57,698 nucleotides of DNA from an uncultured Planctomycetales bacterium (GTDB lineage: Bacteria; Planctomycetota; Planctomycetia; Pirellulales; Thermoguttaceae), in NCBI GenBank assembly GCA_946541595.1, contig CAMNJU010000002.1:1-57698 (forward strand), written 5' to 3'. A program made the translations under genes and the position numbers. The notes under the pieces are model-generated. The model made no database searches. It saw only the letters and a program-made list of their open reading frames with translations, and was not told where the DNA came from. Of this stretch, positions 49,859-57,698 are shown piece after piece; position 1 is the stretch's first letter, and each line of letters begins with the position of its first letter.

Positions 49859-50662
49859 TTATACTGCGGCCGATACGACAATGTACGCCGCGGTAATAAG
49901 GTTGACTGCCAATATGAACGGAACAAAAACTTTTTCTGGAATCATGCGATAAAATTGCCGACCAAGGTATCCGCCAATCAAAATTCCCGGGGAAAAAATA
50001 AGGGTTAGAAGAAACGTCGTCATATTCATAATTTGAGCGTCGTCCGCCTCGTAGCCGAGAAAAGTTTTGGTATGGGTTACGGCGATCATGAGGGGAATTT
50101 TAGAGACGTTTACTAAAAAGAAAAAGACGGCGTTTGTTCCCATGAACTTTTTTTTATCCAGTCCTTGGGACGAAAAGTAGACGGATGAAATTGCGCCAGC
50201 CGCATTTCCCAGCATTGTCGTTAGTCCGGCGAGCATGCCGCAACCAAAGCTGAAAGACTTGCTCGTCGATACTTTGGTCCAGCCTGTTTTTCTTCTAATG
50301 AATTCAAATATCAAGATAGACGCGGCGAGAATTCCGACCGTCAGTTTGAACTGAGAATTCTGCATAAAACATAACGTGACCGCCCCCAACAGCAACCCAA
50401 TTACTACCGGAGGGCACAGTCTTTTGAGCAGTAAAACGTCACAGTCTTTGCGATAGAATTTTACTGCGGCCAGGTCTCCGAGAATAAGCAACGGGACGGT
50501 CGCTCCGGCAGCGAACATTTCGTGCCCCTTAAACGCAGAGATCATAAGAAGGCAACTGAAAAGCCCAACCCCGGGCACGCCCGTTTTAGAAACGCCAATC
50601 AATATTGCCGCCAAATATCCGACCGTCAAAGTCATTGGCGTCAATAACGATTCTATAGGCAT
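49859..50662 (-). CDS. TauE/SafE-family permease
   Basis: Multi-TM; GVSKTGVPGVGLFS, GNAAGAISSVYF, ILIGGYLGRQF. Start refined to 50662. Confidence 0.86.
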   Translation of the reverse strand: MPIESLLTPMTLTVGYLAAILIGVSKTGVPGVGLFSCLLMISAFKGHEMFAAGATVPLLILGDLAAVKFYRKDCDVLLLKRLCPPVVIGLLLGAVTLCFMQNSQFKLTVGILAASILIFEFIRRKTGWTKVSTSKSFSFGCGMLAGLTTMLGNAAGAISSVYFSSQGLDKKKFMGTNAVFFFLVNVSKIPLMIAVTHTKTFLGYEADDAQIMNMTTFLLTLIFSPGILIGGYLGRQFYRMIPEKVFVPFILAVNLITAAYIVVSAAV

Positions 50663-50928
50663 TGCAACCTCGTAGGATGAAACAACAAGAACAAACAAAC
50701 CGCTTTTGTCCTTGTTAACCTGATTAATCGGTAAAGGCTCGCGTCTTCGGTCGCGTTTTGGGCGCGTTCTATATGTGAATTCCAAAAGACGTCCCTAATT
50801 ATAAATCGTTTTTTCTCACACGCAACATATTGAATTCGGTTCTACCGAGTAAGGTTGTAATTCCGGCGCATGTTTTTACAATTAGAGTAACGTTTGTCTT
50901 CGCTCATTTTTTGAATAAGGCGGTGTTC

Positions 50929-53628
50929 ATGCAAAAATCACTCTATGTTTTGTTCATTTGCGTTTTGGGATGCTTTACGGTTGTTCCTTATTTCGTTAAT
51001 TCTTCGGACGTCTACGGCGCCGAACGAACAAAACTTATTAACGATTGGAAATTCCGGCGCGGCGATTGCGACGAGCCCGCTTGGCGTTTTACATGGCGTA
51101 ATCTTGAACCGTATGCGTTAGCAACGCGGGACCAACTGCTTCCTCCCGGTAAAAGGATGAAGCGCCCTGCCGGAAATCCGGGGTTTAACTCGTTGGCGAT
51201 TCGGGAAAACTACGACGATTCAGCCTGGGAAACGGTCGATTTGCCTCATGACGCCGCTATTGGACAGGATTTTTCTTACGCGAACGACCCTATGCAGGCT
51301 CTTTTGCCCGCAACGGAGGTGTTATGGTATCGCAAAACGTTCGATCTTCCTGAAAGCGATCGAGGAAAGACTATTTCATTGGACTTTGACGGCGTTATGT
51401 CGCGATGCGGCGTTTGGGTTAACGGAAACTTCGTGGGCGGATGGGGATACGGTTATACGTCGTTCCGAGTAGACGCTACCCCTTACATTAAATATGGAGA
51501 AACGAACGTGGTTGTCGTTCGTTGCGCGAATCCCCAGCAGTCTTCACGCTGGTATACGGGAAACGGTATTTATCGCAACGTGTGGCTTGTAAAATCGAAT
51601 GAAACCCGCGTTGCGCGTTGGGGAACTTACGTTAAAACTCTGGAAGTCTCGAAAAACAACGCGAAACTCTGCGTTTCTGTCGCCCTTGAACGCGCCGAAA
51701 ACGAGGCGAAAAAGGACGAACCGCAGGACGTTGCCGTTTCTGTTAAGTTTTTCCGCCGCAACGCCGAAGGAGAACGTATTGACGGCGCTTTTGCGGAATT
51801 GCCGCAGAAGGTCGTCGCTTTGAAACCGGGCGAGGGCGCCGACGTCGTTTTTGACGACGCGATAATAGAGAACGCGCCCATATGGTCGCCGGAAGAACCA
51901 AATACATGCTTGGCCGAAACGACCGTCTCCGTTTCAGGACAAGTCGTTGACGTTGACACGACTCCGTTTGGAATTCGAACGATAGACTATGTGGCCGATC
52001 AGGGATTGTTGGTGAACGGCGTTCCCTATGAGATTCGCGGTTTCTGTATTCATCATGATCTTGGCGCGCTGGGCGCCGCGTACAACGAGCAGGCTGAAAA
52101 ACGGCGCCTTCTTGCGCTCAAATCGGTCGGGTGCAACGCGATTCGTCTTTCTCATAATCCTTCCGCGCCAGAAACCGTCGACCAGTTGGCACGGTTGGGA
52201 TTTTTGGTTCAGGCGGAAGCGTTCGATCAGTGGACTCTTCCGGACGGAAGCGCTCGACGATCTGCCGGTTATTGCGATCTCTTTGAAAAGTGGAGCGAAG
52301 CTGACTTGCGCTCGTTAGTTCGACGAGATCGGAATTGCCCTGCGATTATTATGTGGAGTATTGGCAACGAAATTCCTGAACTTGGCAATGAAGCAGAATT
52401 TGTTCGTTTGGCGAAGCGGCTCGTTGGAATTGTCCATGAAGAGGATTCGACCAGACCGGCTACTTCCGCCTGTAATCGCAAATCCGCTGGATTTGGAGAG
52501 ATTCCTAAAGTCCTTGATATTTTTGGATACAATTATTACGGTCGCGCTGCATACGCTGAATTCCACGAGAAGAATCCCAGCGTTCCCGTTTATGGCAGCG
52601 AGGTTGTCTGTACAAGTTCGTCTCGGTCGTGGTATGTTTTTCCTGTCCGGCAGAGTTCCGGGAGTTTAAGCGACGGCATGACAGACTTTCATCAATCCTC
52701 CTATGGTTGGTTTGCGTTTGGATTCAATCCGAACAAACCGCTTGAAGGGTGGGCTTGTCCTCCCGATTATGAATTTGAAGCGCAAGACCGTAATCCTTTT
52801 GTATGCGGAGGGTTTGCATGGACGGGCGTCGATTATCTTGGCGCTCCTTTCAGTATTGACAGTTTGTCTCGAAATCAACGTTTTACCGTGCCTGAGATTA
52901 AAGCGCGCGCCGAAGCGGAAAAGGAAAAGTACGGCGCTTATCTCTGTCCGCTGCGCATATGCGAGTGCGGCATATTTGACGTCGCGCTCTTTCCAAAAGA
53001 TTTAGCGTATCTATATAAATCCCGATGGCTTCCTGACGAGAGAACAACGCATATCCTCCCTCATTGGAATTTCCCCGACCGCCAAGGTGAGATTACGCCC
53101 GTATACGTCTTTACTTCCGGAGACTCGGCGGAACTCTTTTTAAACGGCAAGTCCTTAGGACGCAAGCATAAGGAACAGTTTAAATATCGTTTGGAATGGA
53201 ACGACGTTCGTTATGAGCCTGGCGTTCTTCGGGCCGTGTCTTATAAGAACGGTGAAGTTTGGGATGAAGCGACCGTTGAGACGACTGGCGCCCCTGCTGC
53301 GCTTCGTTTGACGGTAGATAAAAACGAGTTGACGGCTGACGGCCGCGATCTCGCTTTCGCAACGCTCGAAGTGATCGACGTCGAAGGACGAGTCGTTCCA
53401 ACAGCTTTCGTCGACGTTGTGTTTTCTGTGGAGGGAAAAGGAGTTATTGTTGCTACCGATTCGGGCGACGCGTGCGATCTTGTTTCCTACAGTTCTCCAA
53501 AACGTAAAACTTTTAGCGGACTTGCTTCCGCGATTGTTCGTTCAAAACGTGGCGAAACGGGCGTCTTTAAACTGAAGGCGTCTGCTGAGGGATTGCCTGA
53601 AACGTCAGTCGAAATAGAGGTGAAGTAA
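50929..53628 (+). CDS. Exported GH2-family beta-galactosidase-like enzyme
   Basis: GH2 N-terminal sandwich (WYRKTFDLPESDRGKTISLDFDGVMSRCGVWVNGNFVGGW), IIMWSIGNEIPE (acid/base), VPVYGSEVVCTSSSR (nucleophile region), C-terminal Ig-like domain. Start refined to 50929. Confidence 0.93.
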   Translation: MQKSLYVLFICVLGCFTVVPYFVNSSDVYGAERTKLINDWKFRRGDCDEPAWRFTWRNLEPYALATRDQLLPPGKRMKRPAGNPGFNSLAIRENYDDSAWETVDLPHDAAIGQDFSYANDPMQALLPATEVLWYRKTFDLPESDRGKTISLDFDGVMSRCGVWVNGNFVGGWGYGYTSFRVDATPYIKYGETNVVVVRCANPQQSSRWYTGNGIYRNVWLVKSNETRVARWGTYVKTLEVSKNNAKLCVSVALERAENEAKKDEPQDVAVSVKFFRRNAEGERIDGAFAELPQKVVALKPGEGADVVFDDAIIENAPIWSPEEPNTCLAETTVSVSGQVVDVDTTPFGIRTIDYVADQGLLVNGVPYEIRGFCIHHDLGALGAAYNEQAEKRRLLALKSVGCNAIRLSHNPSAPETVDQLARLGFLVQAEAFDQWTLPDGSARRSAGYCDLFEKWSEADLRSLVRRDRNCPAIIMWSIGNEIPELGNEAEFVRLAKRLVGIVHEEDSTRPATSACNRKSAGFGEIPKVLDIFGYNYYGRAAYAEFHEKNPSVPVYGSEVVCTSSSRSWYVFPVRQSSGSLSDGMTDFHQSSYGWFAFGFNPNKPLEGWACPPDYEFEAQDRNPFVCGGFAWTGVDYLGAPFSIDSLSRNQRFTVPEIKARAEAEKEKYGAYLCPLRICECGIFDVALFPKDLAYLYKSRWLPDERTTHILPHWNFPDRQGEITPVYVFTSGDSAELFLNGKSLGRKHKEQFKYRLEWNDVRYEPGVLRAVSYKNGEVWDEATVETTGAPAALRLTVDKNELTADGRDLAFATLEVIDVEGRVVPTAFVDVVFSVEGKGVIVATDSGDACDLVSYSSPKRKTFSGLASAIVRSKRGETGVFKLKASAEGLPETSVEIEVK

Positions 53629-53676
53629 CAGTATCGCTTCTTTTTCTTTGAATTGACGTATCGTTTCAGTTCCAAT

Positions 53677-53714
53677 AAAAAAAACGCCTTGCGTGTAATA
53701 CGCAAGGCGTTTTC
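53677..53714. terminator. Bidirectional hairpin terminator between convergent GH2 gene and clpC
   Basis: AAAACGCCTTGCG-TGTAATA-CGCAAGGCGTTTT with A run on one side and T-rich on the other. Confidence 0.9.
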
Positions 53715-53743
53715 TATTTCAAACGGACAGTCAAGTCTATCGA

Positions 53744-56497
53744 CTATTCCTCATTGACACTGTCGCTTTCTTCGGAAGTCGAGGCAGAGTCCTCTTTATT
53801 AGCCTGATTATCAGAATCTTTGCTCTGATTTTCTTCGTCTTCCGCTTCTTTCCTCTTCTGCTCAAGTTCCTTCAACTTCGCTTGGAAATCGGCGACTTGC
53901 TGATTTGCCAGTTGCTCCTCGGTCATCTCTTCGATCTTCATCGGAGTGAACCCCAAGCGCAGCGCCTCGAGGTCGTCTTCGTTATTCCAGTCGATTTCAC
54001 GGTCGGAATTGGCCGGAGAAATCCACTCGACGTTCACGCTGACAACGTCGCATCCGGCAAACATATCGCTAAGCAGGTTTTCCGAAAGCGGGTCTTCAAG
54101 GTGAGTTTCAATTGAACGGCGCAAGGGACGGGCGCCGTAATCTACATTACTGCCCCGTTTGATCAAGTATTTCTTGGCTTCGTCAGAAATGCAAAGGCAC
54201 AATTTCTTCTCGAAAAGTCTCTTGCGAAGTTTGGAAAGCTCGAGATCGACGACGTCGACAAGATCTTTCTCGCTCAAATAATTGAAAACGATCACGTCGT
54301 TAAATCGGTTAATGAACTCGGGCCGGAAACTGCGTTCGATTTCCTCTTTAACGCGGTTCTTCATTTCGGTATACGAAGAACCTTCCTCATTATTCTGGAA
54401 GCCAAACGCAGACTCGTTCTTAATAGCGGAAGCGCCGGCGTTGGTCGTCATAATAATGATCGTGTTGCGGAAATCGACAATGCGACCGAAGCTATCAGTA
54501 AGTCTCCCTTCTTCGAGTACTTGCAAAAGCACGTTAAAGACGTCGGGGTGTGCTTTTTCAATTTCGTCCAGAAGAACGACAGAGTACGGACGGCGGCGGA
54601 TCTTTTCCGTCAGCTGACCGCCCTCTTCGTATCCGACGTATCCCGGAGGCGCTCCGATCAGGCGAGATACGCTGTACTTTTCCATGTACTCGCTCATGTC
54701 GATTTGCACCAAAGCGTTTTCGTCGCCGAACATGAATTCGGCGAGCGCTTTCGCAAGCAGGGACTTTCCGACGCCGGTCGGACCGGCAAAAATGAAGGAG
54801 CCGATCGGACGCTTAGGATCTTGGATTCCGCTTCGACTGCGGCGGATCGCCTTGGAAATTGCCTGAATCGCTTCGTCTTGGCTTATGACGCGCTTATGAA
54901 GCTCTTGCTCCATCTGCAGAAGGCGTTTGGAATCTTCTGTCGTCATACGCGTGAGCGGTACGCCTGTAATCTTGGATACTACTTCCCGAACGACAGACGC
55001 GTCTACGGCGCCGCTTGCGCGAAGCCGTTTGTTTTGCCACTCGTCCTGCAGTTCCTTTTTCTTCGCGGTAATCTTATCGATCTGATCGCGCAAGACGCTA
55101 GCTTGTTCAAACTGCTGACGCTTAACAGCGAGAGCCTTCTGTTTCTGCAACTCGTCCACCTGCAGCGTCAGATCGTTCAAGTCGGGCGGACGAGTCATTG
55201 TCTTAATACGAACGCGCGCGCCGGCTTCGTCGATTACGTCGATCGCCTTGTCTGGCAGGCAACGACCCGACATATAACGTTCCGACAGCTCTACGGCGAG
55301 TTCAAGCGCCTCGTTGTCGATAGTAACACGGTGATGCTTTTCGTAACGGTCCCGCAGGCCTTTCAGGATTTTTACGGTTTCTTCCGACGTCGGCGGGGAA
55401 ATCTTAACGACTTGGAACCGTCGCTCGAGCGCATTGTCCTTCTCGACGTACTTTCGATATTCGTCAAAGGTCGTCGCGCCGATACACTGGATCTCGCCCC
55501 GTGACAAAGCGGGTTTGAGAACGTTTGCCGCGTCCATCGCGCCTTCTGCGCCGCCCGCGCCGACAATTGTGTGCATCTCGTCTATAAACAATATGACGTT
55601 TTGCGCACGTTTGACTTCGTTCATCAGCGCCTTGATACGCTCTTCGAATTGGCCGCGGTACTTTGTCCCGGCGACCATCATCGCGAGGTCCAACGCAATA
55701 ACCCGTCTGTTCAGGAGAATCTCAGGTACTTTCCCCTCGACAACACGCTGAGCGAATCCCTCGACGATAGCCGTTTTGCCAACGCCGGCCTCGCCTAGAA
55801 GAGCGGGGTTGTTTTTCGTGCGGCGGCATAGAATTTGCATCGTCCGCTCAATTTCGTCTTCGCGCCCAATGACAGGGTCGAGCTTTCCTTGACGTGCCAA
55901 TTCCGTGAGATCACGCCCGAAACTGTCTAAGGCGGGGGTCTTCGATTTCCCAGGACGCATGCGGGCGCTTCCAGGTCCGCCAAACTGGGACGAGCGTTCT
56001 TCAGAGGAGTCGGAATCATTGTCCGATTCATTAGGTTCGTCTTCGTCTGAATTGCCTTCTTGACCCAGCATTGAGAGTACTTTTTCACGTACTTCTTCAA
56101 GCTGTACGCCGAGATGCATAAGGACTTGAGCGGCGACTCCGTCGTGTTGACGCAGTAAACCGAGCAGAATATGCTCTGTTCCGATATACGTATGGTTGAG
56201 ATTTTGAGCCTCTTCCATTGCGTACTCGAGCGCTTTTTTAGCGCGCGGGGTTTGGGGAAGACGCCCCATTGTTGCAATATCGGTACCGCTTGTGACGAGG
56301 TTCTCTACTTGTGTACGGATCGATCGAGCGTCGACGCCCATCTCGCGAAGAACTCTTGCGCCAAGGCCTTTTTCTTCTTTGATAAGACCAAGCAGGATGT
56401 GTTCCGTTCCAATGTATTCATGATTGAAGCGGGACGCCTCTTGATGAGCAAGCTGCATAACTCTTCGAGCTCGCTCTGTAAAGCGCTCATAAGCCAT
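53744..56497 (-). CDS. clpC: ClpC-type AAA+ ATPase
   Basis: [51 protein letters not shown]-like coil; [60 protein letters not shown]. Confidence 0.97.
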   Translation of the reverse strand: MAYERFTERARRVMQLAHQEASRFNHEYIGTEHILLGLIKEEKGLGARVLREMGVDARSIRTQVENLVTSGTDIATMGRLPQTPRAKKALEYAMEEAQNLNHTYIGTEHILLGLLRQHDGVAAQVLMHLGVQLEEVREKVLSMLGQEGNSDEDEPNESDNDSDSSEERSSQFGGPGSARMRPGKSKTPALDSFGRDLTELARQGKLDPVIGREDEIERTMQILCRRTKNNPALLGEAGVGKTAIVEGFAQRVVEGKVPEILLNRRVIALDLAMMVAGTKYRGQFEERIKALMNEVKRAQNVILFIDEMHTIVGAGGAEGAMDAANVLKPALSRGEIQCIGATTFDEYRKYVEKDNALERRFQVVKISPPTSEETVKILKGLRDRYEKHHRVTIDNEALELAVELSERYMSGRCLPDKAIDVIDEAGARVRIKTMTRPPDLNDLTLQVDELQKQKALAVKRQQFEQASVLRDQIDKITAKKKELQDEWQNKRLRASGAVDASVVREVVSKITGVPLTRMTTEDSKRLLQMEQELHKRVISQDEAIQAISKAIRRSRSGIQDPKRPIGSFIFAGPTGVGKSLLAKALAEFMFGDENALVQIDMSEYMEKYSVSRLIGAPPGYVGYEEGGQLTEKIRRRPYSVVLLDEIEKAHPDVFNVLLQVLEEGRLTDSFGRIVDFRNTIIIMTTNAGASAIKNESAFGFQNNEEGSSYTEMKNRVKEEIERSFRPEFINRFNDVIVFNYLSEKDLVDVVDLELSKLRKRLFEKKLCLCISDEAKKYLIKRGSNVDYGARPLRRSIETHLEDPLSENLLSDMFAGCDVVSVNVEWISPANSDREIDWNNEDDLEALRLGFTPMKIEEMTEEQLANQQVADFQAKLKELEQKRKEAEDEENQSKDSDNQANKEDSASTSEESDSVNEE

Positions 56498-56780
56498 TTA
56501 AGTCTCTTCTGGGTCTTGTGTCTAATCTATAAATGATTCGGGCGGCTGCGACAAATAACAGAAATAAGCCCGGTTGCGCCGTTGAGATAGAACGCCTAGC
56601 GGAGAAAACGAACCGAAAGCTTCTTCCGAACGCGTCTGTACATTATATATGTAGGGGACGCTTTGTCCAGTCGAGGCGAATCAGAATGGTCGCTTCTCAA
56701 TAAGCGGTCCATGCAACACAGTTTTCCAAGCAAAAGTAGCGCCAAAACAATCATTGTTCAGGAAATATTGATTGGTATGT

Positions 56781-56815
56781 TTGTTACATGAGAATGTTTA
56801 AATCTCATTGTTACA
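56781..56815. repeat. Nested inverted/direct repeat in the clpC upstream region
   Basis: TTGTTACATGAGAATGTTTAAATCTCATTGTTACA: ATGAGA/TCTCAT inverted repeat enclosed by direct TTGTTACA copies. Confidence 0.55.
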
Positions 56816-57010
56816 GGCGGAGCAGCAATAGTTCAATACATGAACTTCACCTATTTCCAGTACGATTTGAAACCGTTTTTTTCGAGAAAAATTGATATGG
56901 ACGCAAAAAAAATAATTCGTTACCCTTGTTGCAGACGTTAAAATCGGTTTTTCCCATATTAATAGGAGAAAGATTTTAATCCTCAACGTTTTTCAAGGTT
57001 GGACTAGACA

Positions 57011-57698
57011 ATGACGAACAGACTCAGCCGATTAAGCGGTTTCGCTTTCGTTTTTCTCGCTTCGTGCGCCATTCTTTGTGGATGTGTGCGGACGGCGGAA
57101 GAAACAGAGGGAGAAAAACAGCGTTCTGCCGCTACTCCAGTCGAGGAGTCTAGGAGGGGTAAAGAAGCGCCTCAAAAAGACGCGGCGTTTAAACAGGAAC
57201 AGGGATTTGACGCATCGCGTATTTTGGGTGAAGCAACGTCAGAGTTTGCCAAAACCTTCTCTGACGAAGATCAGGAGGAAACGACTGATAAGACGGGTTC
57301 GATCGATATTTCCCTAGTAGACGAAGAAACGCGTAAGAAATACACGGAGGATCGAACTCTTATTACGCCGACGCTTGACGTTCAGACAGATTCCAACGCC
57401 CAGAAGTACAAATTAGAGTATCGGTTTGAGCCTAACAGCAACCTTTCGTGGAACGTTGTTCACAGAGTGAGAAAACGTATATCCTATGGGGGTAAAGAGA
57501 GTCTTATTGAGACTTCCTCGACAACTTTTCGACGTTGGGAGTTTCTCGAAGCTAAGTCAGACGGAAAAATCGCCGCTCGGCATTGGATCGACCGTATGAT
57601 TTTGCAACAGAATGAAGAAGGCAAAGATCAAATCGATTACGACAGCGAACGCGACGTTGTCGTTCCAAAGGAAATATCTGCTTTCGGCACCGAAAAGG
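57011..57698 (+). CDS. Putative lipoprotein, truncated by window end (not in ORF track)
   Basis: Open frame from ATG 57011 to last base: MTNRLSRLSGFAFVFLASCAILCGCVRTAEETEGEKQRSAATPVEE...; LASC lipobox-like motif at residues 16-19. Confidence 0.75.
   Translation, partial: MTNRLSRLSGFAFVFLASCAILCGCVRTAEETEGEKQRSAATPVEESRRGKEAPQKDAAFKQEQGFDASRILGEATSEFAKTFSDEDQEETTDKTGSIDISLVDEETRKKYTEDRTLITPTLDVQTDSNAQKYKLEYRFEPNSNLSWNVVHRVRKRISYGGKESLIETSSTTFRRWEFLEAKSDGKIAARHWIDRMILQQNEEGKDQIDYDSERDVVVPKEISAFGTEK

Noticed and set aside
54521-55504. 327-aa ORF antisense to clpC
   Set aside because: Lies wholly opposite conserved ClpC coding sequence; no recognisable domain; consistent with stop-poor antisense frames.

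Overview
The window is a 57.7 kb stretch of bacterial chromosome. Gene content and style (Tat-exported hydrolases, ThuA and TIM-barrel proteins, AtpZ-type atp operon) suggest a Planctomycetota-like host; this is inference only. It is mostly housekeeping: the mutS 3' end, pepT, asnS, cutA, a complete F-type ATP synthase operon (atpZ/I-B-E-F-H-A-G-D-C), mnmE, tyrA, a purL with a PurS-like N-terminal region plus purQ, ispG and clpC. These are interleaved with secreted or Tat-exported hydrolases: a metzincin-like protease with an NPCBM-like domain, a C45 acylhydrolase, sialidase-like, beta-helix and GHL10-like glycosidases, a GH2 enzyme, a C39 peptidase, a PHP protein, and two paralogous metallophosphoesterase-LamG proteins in opposite orientation. 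A lipoprotein CDS missing from the ORF track runs off the right edge. I saw no rRNA, tRNA, CRISPR array, transposase or phage module. I found no clear new defence or mobile system. The best leads are the exported-hydrolase island (about 36.1-53.6 kb) with its paralogous phosphoesterase-LamG pair, the coupled C39 peptidase/beta-helix pair, the orphan membrane protein at 34.8 kb, spaced direct repeats upstream of the atp operon, signal-peptide-like leaders on AtpE and AtpF, and a strong neighbour-dependent codon choice (GAC before G, GAT otherwise).
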